Shown: positions 19,302-27,761 of the stretch, one piece after another
How positions within the stretch are numbered: position 1 is the stretch's first letter
How the letters are laid out: every line of letters starts with the position of its first letter
Assembly: GCF_000420245.1 (NCBI RefSeq)
Contig: NZ_ATUO01000004.1
Location: 1-53,756 of the forward strand
DNA: 53,756 bases
Direction: 5' to 3'
Source of the DNA: Psychromonas hadalis ATCC BAA-638
GTDB taxonomy: Bacteria; Pseudomonadota; Gammaproteobacteria; Enterobacterales; Psychromonadaceae
The notes under the pieces: generated by a model
What the model saw: the letters and a program-made list of their open reading frames with translations, nothing else
Told to the model about the DNA's origin: nothing
Database searches by the model: none
Made by a program: the position numbers and the translations under genes

Positions 19302-19472
19302 TTAATGACCAGGAGGGCCCATTAAAAACATCTGTAGAAACCAAATTCCAAATCCATAAGCACCAATTAAAGCGATACTGAGTGCAGGAAAAAGGCAGAT
19401 GGTGAGAAACAAAAATGTTTTCCACTCTGAAGATTTATTGTGCACTTCAGGCTCATTGTTTGTATTTGACAT
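19302..19472 (-). CDS. torE: Small membrane protein TorE (NapE/TorE family)
   Basis: The 56-residue protein has a polar N-terminus, one long hydrophobic segment (about 18-50) and a GPPGH end typical of TorE. Longer frames reach 19592, but the ATG at 19472 gives the family start and length and has a GGA upstream. In Shewanella torECAD it is the first gene of the operon; its function is poorly defined. Torr or TorST genes are not in the window. Confidence 0.85.
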   Translation of the reverse strand: MSNTNNEPEVHNKSSEWKTFLFLTICLFPALSIALIGAYGFGIWFLQMFLMGPPGH

Positions 19473-19726
19473 AAATATTCCAAATAGGGTAAATAGTAAA
19501 AGTATAAATAACGTGACTCTCTGCTTCCACAGAGTAGGTTTGAAAGGAGATAAACTCAAGTTTACAGACAAAATCAGAAAGTGTAAATGCATTGTATTTT
19601 ATGTGATGAAGTGTAATAAATGTGTTTTTGTTGATCTGTATTAGGGTTTGTTGTCGGGGCTGTGAATGTGGTTTTGTACGGCTTTATTCAAAATCTATAT
19701 GCATGTGATTTTATCGAATATTTTTT

Positions 19727-20060
19727 GTAACTACTCAGGTCGTTGCCATTCAGTCTATTTTTTCGTTGAAAAATGCTCATTTATACCAATCGGAATAAAT
19801 AGCTGATCTATTTTACTGGTTAAAATAACTTACTTTTTCGTTATAATTTTCGTAAATAGAACAACTACTTACGTCAACTTTCGCCTGAATTAAGCTGTTT
19901 TTCCTGCGTAAAATTTAGATCACATTCTTAATCCAATTGCTATTAAACCACTAAACTGCGATTTTTCGTATTGAACTAAGCATAAATGGCTTAATCCTGA
20001 GCAATTACAGTCTGTTTTTATAAAAACACCCCAAATTTGAAGGAGTACTGAGTAGTTACG
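19727..20060. repeat. R2 repeat, copy 1, interrupted by R3
   Basis: The ends are inverted repeats: GTAACTACTCAG at 19727 and CTGAGTAGTTAC at about 20048-20059. The interior shares AAAATGCTCATTTA, CACTAAACTGCG and CATAAATGGCTTA blocks with copies at 33970 and 44720 (reverse orientation). It is longer than the others because the R3 element sits in its middle. Confidence 0.85.
19784..19942. repeat. R3 MITE-like element inserted in R2
   Basis: The 159-base element begins TACCAATCGGAATAA and ends TTAATCCAATTGCTA. The ends are imperfect inverted repeats of about 28 bases sharing a CAAT-GGA-TAA pattern and TGATCTA. It is flanked by TTA on both sides (19781-19783 and 19943-19945). The uninterrupted R2 copies have a single TTA at this site, so a 3-bp target duplication is directly visible. 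There is no coding capacity. Confidence 0.85.
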
Positions 20061-20090
20061 ATTTTTTGTGTTGTTCTGTATTTTAAAGTT

Positions 20091-20149
20091 AAAAAAATGA
20101 GGGTGACCTGTTTTAGTTGATAGTCAGTTCAACCAAACAAGTAACCCTC
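20091..20149 (-). terminator. Terminator after acnB
   Basis: On the minus strand a stem of about 21 bp with a few mismatches (20129-20149 with 20099-20120) closes a short loop and is followed by seven T (20091-20097). It starts 27 bases after the acnB stop. Confidence 0.88.
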
Positions 20150-20175
20150 TTACTTTATGCTGATTTAGCGTTTAA

Positions 20176-22980
20176 TTACACGACTTTAATTGGTATCGCT
20201 ACTGTAGGCGCTGTTGTTAGTGCTTCAAGTGGTGGAGCAAAGTCAGTTAAGTTAATACCTTCAACTGCTTTTTTGTATTCATCTAAACTCGGTGTGCGAC
20301 CTAAGATAGTCGATAAAACAACGACAGGTGTAGAGGCAAGCAATGACTCTCCTTTCTTCTCGGCTGTGTCTTCCACTACACGGCCTTGAAATAAACGTGT
20401 TGAGGTGGCGAGTACAGTATCTCCTTTTTCAGCTTTTTCTTGGTTACCCATACATAAATTACAGCCAGGGCGTTCAAGGTACATTATATTTTCATATTTT
20501 GTACGTGCAGCTTCTTTGGGTTTACTGTCATCAAACTCAAAACCGCTGTATTTTTGCAGTAGTTCCCAATCACCTTCTGCCTTTAATTCGTCAACAATGT
20601 TATACGTTGGTGGTGCAATCACTAAAGGCGCTTTGAATTCAACCGAGCCATGTTGCTTTTCTATGTTTCTCAACATTTGCGCAATAATTTTCATATCACC
20701 TTTGTGAACCATGCATGAACCAACAAAACCGAGATCAACTTTTTTGCTGCCTTTATAGTATGAAATAGGTCGGATGGCATCGTGGGTATAGCGTTTTGAA
20801 ACATCTTCATTGTTAACGTCAGGATCGGCAATCATCGGTTCATCAATGGCATCAAGATCGACGATTAATTCTGCAAAATATTGTGCATTATTATCAGGCC
20901 TTAATGCTGGGATTTCACCTGATTTTATTTCAGAAATTCGCTTGTCTGCTTTTTTGATCAGTCCTTGAAGCACTTGGCCTTTATTGTCCATGCCTTTGTT
21001 GATCATTATTTGGATGCGACTTTTCGCTATTTCTAATGATTCAACTAAAGTGTCATCTTGAGAAATATTAATAGAGCCTTTAGCCTTCATTTCGGCAGTC
21101 CAATCAGTGAATGTGAAGGCTTGATCTGCGAGTAAAGTACCGATATGCACTTCGATGATTCTACCTTGGAAGATATTGTCGCCGAATTTTTTCAACATTT
21201 GTGCCTGTGTAGCATGTACTACATCGCGGAAATCCATGTAGCTTTTCATGTGGCCTTTGAAGGTCACTTTTACCGACTCTGGAATCGGCATCGTCGCTTC
21301 GCCTGTGGCAAGTGCAAGTGCAACCGTGCCTGAATCAGCACCGAAAGCGACCCCTTTAGACATTCTTGTATGAGAGTCACCACCAATAATAATGGCCCAT
21401 TCATCAATGGCAATATCGTTTAACACTTTATGAATAACATCTGTCATCGGCAGGTAAATATCTTCAGGATCACGCGCCGTGATAAGACCAAACTTATTCA
21501 TGAAGCTCATTAGTTTAGGAATATTAGCTTGTGCTTTTTTATCCCAGACTGAAGCCGTATGACAACCTGATTGATAAGCACCATCAACAATGGGAGAGAT
21601 AACCGTTGCCGCCATCGACTCTAATTCTTGAGAAGTCATTAACCCAGTCGTATCTTGAGAACCAACAATATTTACCGTGACGCGAACATCAGAGCCTGCG
21701 TGAAGATCTACTTTAGAAGTGACGCCTACTGCATTTTTGTTGAATATTTTTTCAACCGCCGTTAAACCTTGGCCTTCATGGGATATCTCTTTAGAAGCTG
21801 CAAAAACAGGCTCTATTGCAACGCCAAGTGTTTCAGAAGCAAAAGCCTGTAATTTTTTACCAAATACGATAGCGTAAGAGCCACCAGCTTTCATAAATTC
21901 AACGGATTGAGGCGTGAATGCTGAAGAGATATCAACTAACTCTTTATCACCGTTGTATAGTTTTTTAGATTTAGTATTAATGGTAAGCACTGTGCCTGTT
22001 GCAACAGAATAGGTTTGCTCAAGAACAGGGTCGCCACTTTCGTTAAGAACTATTTTCCCATTAGCATCAAGCTTTTTAACCCAGTTTTTAAGATCTAGAC
22101 CAATACCGCCAGTAACACCAACCGTGGTTAAAAAGATAGGCGATATGCCGTTAGTACCGGCAACAACAGGCGCAAAATTCACGAATGGAATATAAGGACT
22201 CGCTTGCTTACCCGCCCATAATGCCACGTTATTAACACCTGACATACGAGATGAACCTACGCCCATGGTGCCTTTTTCAGCGATTAACATCACTTTTTTA
22301 CCCGGGTATTGTTTTTGCAGTGCTTGAATCTCAGCTTGTGCTTCTGGAGAGATCAGACACTTACCGTGTAATTCACGATCACTGCGAGAGTGAGCTTGAT
22401 TACCAGGAGATAACAGGTCCGTAGAAATATCACCTTCACCTGCGATGTAGGTGACAACATCAATCTGTTCGTCTATTTCAGGAAGTTGGGTAAAGAAATC
22501 TGCTCGTGCATAACTTTTTAAGATATCTTTGGCAATTTTATTGCCTGCTTTAAACGCTGTTTCAAGTCGCTCTGTATCTGCGTCATAAAGAAACACTTGG
22601 GTCTTTAATACTTTGGCCGCTGGTTTTGCTACTGATGTATTATCAGAGAGTGCTAAATCAAGAAGTACCTTAACCGAAGGCCCCCCCTTCATATGAGATA
22701 ACAATTCAAAAGCAAAGGTTGGTGTAATTTCTGCAACGACAGATTCAGCGAGAATGATCTCTTTTAGGAAAGTTGCTTTTACACCAGCCGCACTGGTTGT
22801 GCCTGGTAGAGTATTATAAATGAAGAAATTAAGAGAATCCTCTCTATATTCATTTCCTAAATCTTTAATTTGAGCAATAATTTCCGACAACAAATCGGCA
22901 GAATCAATTGGCAGAGGGGCCAATCCTAGCTCATTTTTACGATTTTCAATTTCTTTGATGTACTCTAAATATAGACTCAT
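20176..22980 (-). CDS. acnB: Aconitate hydratase B / 2-methylisocitrate dehydratase, long form
   Basis: The enzyme interconverts citrate and isocitrate in the TCA cycle, and AcnB types often also act in the methylcitrate cycle. An N-terminal helical HEAT-like region is followed by the swivel and the [4Fe-4S] catalytic domains. Cluster cysteines are visible as GSCMVHKG and PGCNLCMGNQ near the C-terminus. GSQDTTG and GGDSHTR are AcnB hallmarks. At 934 residues it is about 70 longer than E. coli AcnB (865). From memory of the family its sequence resembles the 920-930-residue Bacteroidetes-type enzyme more than the enteric one. It is monocistronic, on the opposite strand to the PDH operon, with its own terminator. 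Confidence 0.93.
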   Translation of the reverse strand: MSLYLEYIKEIENRKNELGLAPLPIDSADLLSEIIAQIKDLGNEYREDSLNFFIYNTLPGTTSAAGVKATFLKEIILAESVVAEITPTFAFELLSHMKGGPSVKVLLDLALSDNTSVAKPAAKVLKTQVFLYDADTERLETAFKAGNKIAKDILKSYARADFFTQLPEIDEQIDVVTYIAGEGDISTDLLSPGNQAHSRSDRELHGKCLISPEAQAEIQALQKQYPGKKVMLIAEKGTMGVGSSRMSGVNNVALWAGKQASPYIPFVNFAPVVAGTNGISPIFLTTVGVTGGIGLDLKNWVKKLDANGKIVLNESGDPVLEQTYSVATGTVLTINTKSKKLYNGDKELVDISSAFTPQSVEFMKAGGSYAIVFGKKLQAFASETLGVAIEPVFAASKEISHEGQGLTAVEKIFNKNAVGVTSKVDLHAGSDVRVTVNIVGSQDTTGLMTSQELESMAATVISPIVDGAYQSGCHTASVWDKKAQANIPKLMSFMNKFGLITARDPEDIYLPMTDVIHKVLNDIAIDEWAIIIGGDSHTRMSKGVAFGADSGTVALALATGEATMPIPESVKVTFKGHMKSYMDFRDVVHATQAQMLKKFGDNIFQGRIIEVHIGTLLADQAFTFTDWTAEMKAKGSINISQDDTLVESLEIAKSRIQIMINKGMDNKGQVLQGLIKKADKRISEIKSGEIPALRPDNNAQYFAELIVDLDAIDEPMIADPDVNNEDVSKRYTHDAIRPISYYKGSKKVDLGFVGSCMVHKGDMKIIAQMLRNIEKQHGSVEFKAPLVIAPPTYNIVDELKAEGDWELLQKYSGFEFDDSKPKEAARTKYENIMYLERPGCNLCMGNQEKAEKGDTVLATSTRLFQGRVVEDTAEKKGESLLASTPVVVLSTILGRTPSLDEYKKAVEGINLTDFAPPLEALTTAPTVAIPIKVV

Positions 22981-23774
22981 TTAAAACTCTCTCTAGTTCT
23001 AATGTGCTGCACATGATCGTTTTTAGCACGGAAAAATTTTGCTTGTAGTTTACCTTATTTTCTAGCCACGACTAGGTTTTGGTCAAATTAACATTAAATT
23101 AACACTATTCATGTGATTTATGTCGGATAGAGGAAATAGTTAGTAGGATTAGTAGCACTTACAAATGCGATTGGTAAGGTTTAACTATATGTAATGATTT
23201 ATATTATATTATATTATATTATATTACATAACATAACTGCTTAAACCCTTTGGATACCTATTACCCTATAACGGCAATATTTAGTTATGAAGTATTCCAA
23301 AACATTAGATATAATAGCGGTGGAAACTTACTGTTATTTAAAAATCCTAAGTGACACTGACAAGGCTAATTCAGTAACAGTAATGTAAAGAAGGTTAATA
23401 TTTTACATTTTATATAAGTCTAATTTAGTTTGTTATATTTGACAAAAACACTATTTGTTATTGCCAGTAAATAAGCTTTTTTGTGCTTAAAAACCACACT
23501 TTAGTAATTTTTGATATAACTATGTCAAATCTAACTGTTTGATAAATAACAATCTAGATCAAACCAATATGACAAAAGTGTGAAAACGCTCAAATTAGCT
23601 TGTTTTTTCACCAAAAATTGATATTATCTTAAAGATGACAAAAAACAGAGACTGTCTAAACAGTCCGAAATAAGCAATTTAACGAATACTAATAGATATC
23701 GATGAGACGTTTACAAAATAGAAACATTATCTATTGGTATTTTCTATATTAAATAATTATAAGTGGGTGCTATT
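22981..23774. other. Long AT-rich gene-free region between acnB and the wHTH regulator
   Basis: These 794 bases must hold the divergent promoters of acnB and the regulator. Visible are a microsatellite of five ATATT units (23201-23225), a 6-bp hairpin (23650-23665), and a recurring TGACAAA motif at 23440, 23570 and 23636, with its reverse complement at 23523. No open frame of note and no clear -35/-10 pair can be supported. Confidence 0.5.
23201..23225. repeat. (ATATT)5 microsatellite
   Basis: Five exact tandem ATATT units lie in the acnB/regulator intergenic region. Length variation by slippage would be easy; no function is evident. Confidence 0.9.
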
Positions 23775-24608
23775 ATGTTAGAAAAAAGCTTAGTTGTGGG
23801 TGAATACCACATTGATACAAGTCAAAACAGTTTAATTCACGGAAGCCGTAAGGTTTACTTAGGTCCTTTACGTACATCACTACTGCATTTTTTATGTAAA
23901 AATGTAAATACAGTAGTAACACGTGAAGATCTTGCTCAACATGTATGGGGTCGTTTAGTGACGGATCATACGATTAATCAACATATCTCTCAATTACGTA
24001 AAAGTATTGGTACTTTAAGCCTACACGGTTTAAATATCTCTACTATTCCCAAACGTGGTTACATTGCGCGTATGGAAGGTGTTGGTATCTCTGAAAATAA
24101 TATTGCACCGATGACACAAGGTGAAAACTCAACAAATGTCATTACAGCGATGAAAGTACTTGTCGTTGAAGGTCAAGCAGCTGATCGTATTCAATTGATT
24201 GAATTGCTAGAAGGGTTAGATGTTGCTTATGTAGAAGGTGTTGCTACAACCATTGAAGCTGAGCGTAGTGTTGCACTACAAGACTTTGATTTAGTGATTG
24301 TTGATACATTGTTATCTGATAATTCTGGTATTGAGTTCATTAGAAATATTCGTACTGGTCAAACATCAGCGGCTGCTGATATCTGCCTATTAAGTTCACA
24401 CTTTGATGTACAACGTGAACTACTTGGTTTAAATAGCTTATTAGATGTACAAGGTCTGTTATTGAAACCTTTCGAGTCTAGCCGTTTAAAACAGATGTTA
24501 ATGGTTGCTACTAAATCAAATGTTGTTTTAAAACCACAAGCTGCTTATGAGCTTGTGCCAACAGATGTATTAGGCACTGCTGTTGCTGCGAAAGCGGTAA
24601 ATAGTTAA
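23775..24608 (+). CDS. Regulator with N-terminal winged helix and C-terminal receiver domain
   Basis: The 277-residue protein has an OmpR-type winged helix first (about 1-98; HVWGRLVTDHTINQHISQLRKSI and the wing TIPKRGYIARM), then a linker, then a receiver-like domain (about 126-243). In the receiver, Asp177 (VIVDTLL) fits the phosphoacceptor, Ser207/208 the switch Ser/Thr and Lys231 (LLKPF) the conserved lysine. The usual acidic pair after strand 1 is changed to VVEGQ. This order is the reverse of ordinary OmpR-family response regulators. ATG 23775 is preferred over GTG 23763. It is monocistronic, with a terminator after it and no adjacent kinase. Its targets are unknown; acnB and the tor operon are the nearest candidates. 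Confidence 0.85.
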   Translation: MLEKSLVVGEYHIDTSQNSLIHGSRKVYLGPLRTSLLHFLCKNVNTVVTREDLAQHVWGRLVTDHTINQHISQLRKSIGTLSLHGLNISTIPKRGYIARMEGVGISENNIAPMTQGENSTNVITAMKVLVVEGQAADRIQLIELLEGLDVAYVEGVATTIEAERSVALQDFDLVIVDTLLSDNSGIEFIRNIRTGQTSAAADICLLSSHFDVQRELLGLNSLLDVQGLLLKPFESSRLKQMLMVATKSNVVLKPQAAYELVPTDVLGTAVAAKAVNS

Positions 24609-24676
24609 TAAACTTTCCTCGTTATATATCCATGATATATCGAGATGCAAAAGCATCTTAAAGTAATATGGGTATA

Positions 24677-24709
24677 AAGGCTCTCATGGTGACATGAGGG
24701 CCTTTTTTA
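24677..24709 (+). terminator. Terminator after the wHTH-receiver gene
   Basis: A 12-bp stem with one wobble (24677-24688 with 24693-24704), a GTGA loop and a T6 tract. Confidence 0.92.
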
Positions 24710-24728
24710 TTTTAAGAGACCATAAAAT

Positions 24729-25094
24729 ATGGAATTCGAATTCAGAAAAGATTTTATTAGTGGACAAGCAACCATCAAAACAGAGATGGATCATGAAGCA
24801 TTCGCAACATGGCTTGAGATGGAGGGGCAATCCATTGACTGGATTGAGGTTTTACTTATAGAGATTGAATTATTACAACATCGAAAAGCAACAGAGTATA
24901 AGTTAGCAGGCAGTGAGTTTGATCTATTATTAACAAATGCAGAAGCACAAGTTACTAACCATCGTTTAATGGAAGAGAGGGAAGATGAAGAGCTAGATGA
25001 CAACTTATCTTTCTATAACGCTGAAATAGAAGCATGTTGTGGCCTAGAGGACTTTAAAAACCTAATTGAGTCATGGTTAGAGTTTATAAGCTAA
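24729..25094 (+). CDS. yacL: YacL family protein (UPF0231)
   Basis: The 121-residue acidic protein matches E. coli YacL along its length: MEFEFRKDF start, AGSEFDLLLTNAEAQV in the middle, and LSFYNAEIEACCGLEDF near the end. Its function is unknown. In E. coli yacL lies directly after acnB; here the regulator gene and a strand change separate them, so the neighbourhood is partly conserved. It starts 20 bases after the terminator of the gene upstream and has no strong ribosome-binding site. Confidence 0.88.
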   Translation: MEFEFRKDFISGQATIKTEMDHEAFATWLEMEGQSIDWIEVLLIEIELLQHRKATEYKLAGSEFDLLLTNAEAQVTNHRLMEEREDEELDDNLSFYNAEIEACCGLEDFKNLIESWLEFIS

Positions 25095-25130
25095 CAGCTA
25101 TTCATAATAGAGCAATGGTTGTATTTTACG

Positions 25131-26492
25131 TTAGCGTTGTAATACTAAGGTTGCCATCCCTAAAAATGAAAATAGCCCAACCACATCGGTAATGGTTGTT
25201 AATGCCATACCACCTGCAAGGGCTGGGTCTATTTTATATTTATGCATAATAAGTGGGATGCTAACACCTGCAATGCCTGCAATGGATAAATTAATAAACA
25301 TTGCGCCTGCAATAATTAACCCCACGGCAATATCACCTTTCCATAACACCACTGCCGTAGCCACTATGATTGCCCAAACCATGCCATTTAATACACCAAT
25401 GGCAGCTTCTTTACCAATTAACCAGCGGGTATTACTATTGCCGATATGGCCAACCGCGATCCCACGAATAACCAGTGCTAAGGTTTGATTCCCTGCAATG
25501 CCACCCATGCTGGGTACGATGGTCATTAAAACCGCTAAAGTTGCCATCTGCTCTAAGGTGGCTTCAAACATATTTGAAACGGAAGCTGCAATAAAAGCGG
25601 CAATTAAGTTGATCGATAACCACACTGTACGGCGCTTTGCACTGGGTAAAATAGGGGCAAAGGTATCTTCATCGTCATCCATACCCGCCATGCCCATCAT
25701 AGAATGTTCGGCATTTTCACGAATAATATCAACCACATCATCAATCGTGATACGGCCAAGTAGGTGGTTATTGTGATCAACAACAGGGGCTGAGATCCAA
25801 TCATGGCGTTCAAACAGTTTTGCTATCTCAAGCTCTGGCATTTCTGCTAATAAACTACCCGTTTGATTATTCATTACCTCTGCGATAGAGAGGGACGGAT
25901 CAACGGTTAATAGTGTTGAAAGTGGTACATCACCAATCAGGTGATCTTTTGAATCGACCACATACAATGTATCGGTTGCTTCTGGTAGTTCACCTTTAAG
26001 GCGCAGGTAGCGTAATACTACATCGATAGAAACATCTGGACGTAAGGTGATGGTATCGGTATTCATCATCGAACCCGCTGTGTCTTCTGGATAAGCAAGT
26101 GCTTGCTCTACACGATGCCTGTCTTGTGCATCCATCTGTCCTATCACTGCTTGATAAAGGCTATTTGGAATACCACGTAAAATATAAGCAAGATCGTCAG
26201 TATCCATCCCCTCTGTGACTGCAACTAAATTAGCTGCATCCATCAAGCTGATGATGCCATCTTTTGCATCTTCATTTAACTCTTCAAGGATCTCACCTTG
26301 TTGATCATGATCGGTTAGATTCCAGAGGATTTTACGATTTGCTGGGGGAGAAGATTCGAGCAGTAGTGCTACATCACAGGCATGCATTTTTTCTAAAATA
26401 CTTCGGACAAGTACAAACATGCCACTTTCGAGCGCTTTATTGATCTCTTGGAGCTGTTGCTGGGTATCTTTTAAGTCTGTTTTTTCCAGCAT
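25131..26492 (-). CDS. mgtE: Magnesium transporter MgtE
   Basis: The 453-residue inner-membrane Mg2+ channel has an N-terminal helical-repeat domain (about 1-130), a CBS pair (about 135-255, with PEDTAGSMM at its start) that senses cytoplasmic Mg2+, a connecting helix and five membrane segments in the last 150 residues. Length is typical. AGGAG precedes the ATG. It is the last gene of the rpoN-ptsN-rapZ-npr string, 15 bases after npr. I see no Mg2+ riboswitch, and none is expected inside an operon. Confidence 0.95.
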   Translation of the reverse strand: MLEKTDLKDTQQQLQEINKALESGMFVLVRSILEKMHACDVALLLESSPPANRKILWNLTDHDQQGEILEELNEDAKDGIISLMDAANLVAVTEGMDTDDLAYILRGIPNSLYQAVIGQMDAQDRHRVEQALAYPEDTAGSMMNTDTITLRPDVSIDVVLRYLRLKGELPEATDTLYVVDSKDHLIGDVPLSTLLTVDPSLSIAEVMNNQTGSLLAEMPELEIAKLFERHDWISAPVVDHNNHLLGRITIDDVVDIIRENAEHSMMGMAGMDDDEDTFAPILPSAKRRTVWLSINLIAAFIAASVSNMFEATLEQMATLAVLMTIVPSMGGIAGNQTLALVIRGIAVGHIGNSNTRWLIGKEAAIGVLNGMVWAIIVATAVVLWKGDIAVGLIIAGAMFINLSIAGIAGVSIPLIMHKYKIDPALAGGMALTTITDVVGLFSFLGMATLVLQR

Positions 26493-26507
26493 TGGTTTTC
26501 TCCTAAA

Positions 26508-26783
26508 TTATTGGTCTTCTAAAAACTTATTTTCTATTAGCTTAGTCACAGCAAACATGGCTTGTTTTGCCTCGGTGCCTGTTGCGATGATCTCTATCTC
26601 TTGCCCGTAACAGGTTTCTAATACCAGTAATCCTAATACACTATCGGCATCTGCTTGTTTATCATGATGTTTAATCGTAATAGTTGCATCAAAATTGTTA
26701 ACTAACTCAACCAGTTTGATGGTTGCACGAGTATGTAAACCTAGCTTATTTTGTATTGTAATAGTTTGTTTAATGATATCCAA
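26508..26783 (-). CDS. ptsO: Nitrogen PTS phosphocarrier NPr (HPr family)
   Basis: The 91-residue phosphocarrier relays phosphate from EI-Ntr to EIIA-Ntr (PtsN). The phosphorylated His17 lies in KLGLHTRAT. The frame begins at a TTG (26783), and this start gives MDIIKQT, aligned with the E. coli NPr start. An AAAGGT ribosome-binding site (26795-26800 on the minus strand) abuts the R1 repeat end. It lies after rapZ and before mgtE. Confidence 0.92.
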   Translation of the reverse strand: MDIIKQTITIQNKLGLHTRATIKLVELVNNFDATITIKHHDKQADADSVLGLLVLETCYGQEIEIIATGTEAKQAMFAVTKLIENKFLEDQ

Positions 26784-26798
26784 TTTTTTTTATTACCT

Positions 26799-26903
26799 TT
26801 AGGAATCGTTACACAATAACTTACGCTAAATTGTTTTCAAAAAACCTGAAATGACTGGTTATTTTGAAAACAAAAACGCAAGTAATTTTGAAGCCGATCC
26901 TTA
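26799..26903. repeat. R1 palindromic repeat, single copy, between rapZ and npr
   Basis: One left arm (26799-26850) and one right arm (26851-26903) closely match the arms in the aceE-aceF gap. The right end supplies the TAA stop codon of rapZ (26901-26903, minus strand) and the left end touches the npr ribosome-binding site. The element therefore fills the gene gap exactly. Confidence 0.88.
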
Positions 26904-27746
26904 CTGTGAGCGTAAGCACTTGTGTTCAATTTGTACCTGATATTTATTTTTAAAGCGACTGGCAATCTGTTCAGTTAAGTAAACAGAGCGGTGTTTTCCA
27001 CCGGTACAGCCAATGGCAATAGTGACATAATTACGATTGTTATTTTCAAGGTGTGGAAGCCATGATTGAAACAGATTCTCAATTTGGTTTACGGTTTGTT
27101 TAACCAGTGGAAAAGATTCAAGATAGTCAATAATAGGTTGGTCTTGGCCACTGAATTTTTGTAGTTTCTCTTCCCAATGTGGATTAGGCAAAAAGCGCAC
27201 ATCAAAAATATAATCAGCATCTTCAGGGTGGATATATTTAAAACCAAAAGATTGAAAAACAATTAATAACTTACTTTTACTAGAACCCTGCAGATAAATT
27301 TTAATGCGCTCATTGAGGTTATGAATAGAGAGTGTGGTGGTATCTATCTCTAGTGCTGCATTTTTTCTAATTGGTTTTAGTAGCTCTTTTTCTAAAGCAA
27401 GTGCTTGGGAAAGTGATAATTTTTGTTTTGACAGGGGATGTAATCGTCTGGTTTCACTATAACGACGAATAAGCTCGGTGCTGATAGCATCAATATAGAG
27501 GATCTCCATTGCCACTTTTGCTTTTAGTGTTAGTAATAATTGTTCTATTTCTGATGCTTCATGAGGGAGATTGCGAATATCTAAGGTGATCGCTATTTTA
27601 TTATTTTTTGGATCGACACTATCAAGAAGTTGCTCTAACAGTTGAAAAGGCACACCATCAATACAGTTATAACCCAGATCTTCAAGCACCCGCAGTGCAA
27701 TCGTTTTTCCTGAGCCAGAACGGCCACTAATGATAATTAACTTCAT
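26901..27746 (-). CDS. rapZ: RNase adapter protein RapZ
   Basis: The 281-residue nucleotide-binding protein has a Walker A motif GRSGSGKT at residues 8-15 and a C-terminal domain containing IGCTGGKHRSVY. In E. coli RapZ binds the sRNA GlmZ and targets it to RNase E, controlling glucosamine-6-phosphate synthesis. It lies between ptsN and npr as in E. coli, 15 bases from the ptsN stop. Its stop codon belongs to the R1 repeat, so the last residues (HKCLRSQ) may have been changed by that insertion. Confidence 0.96.
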   Translation of the reverse strand: MKLIIISGRSGSGKTIALRVLEDLGYNCIDGVPFQLLEQLLDSVDPKNNKIAITLDIRNLPHEASEIEQLLLTLKAKVAMEILYIDAISTELIRRYSETRRLHPLSKQKLSLSQALALEKELLKPIRKNAALEIDTTTLSIHNLNERIKIYLQGSSKSKLLIVFQSFGFKYIHPEDADYIFDVRFLPNPHWEEKLQKFSGQDQPIIDYLESFPLVKQTVNQIENLFQSWLPHLENNNRNYVTIAIGCTGGKHRSVYLTEQIASRFKNKYQVQIEHKCLRSQ

Positions 27747-27761
27747 TTTATTCTCGCTAAA

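Larger units (their letters stand above)
19473..20090. other. Gene-free region upstream of torE, holding repeats
   Basis: This is most of the 703-base gap between torE and acnB. It must contain the torECAD promoter, on the minus strand, in about 19473-19726. A small hairpin (CTCTG/CAGAG at 19523-19537) is visible there, but I see no convincing TorR box. The rest is the nested R2/R3 repeat, described separately. Confidence 0.5.

Noticed and set aside
19473-19726. TorR boxes or FNR/CRP sites upstream of torE
   Set aside because: Partial matches such as TGTGAT occur, but none has both half-sites at convincing quality.
26493-26507. Magnesium-sensing leader for mgtE
   Set aside because: Only 15 bases separate npr and mgtE; there is no room for a riboswitch.
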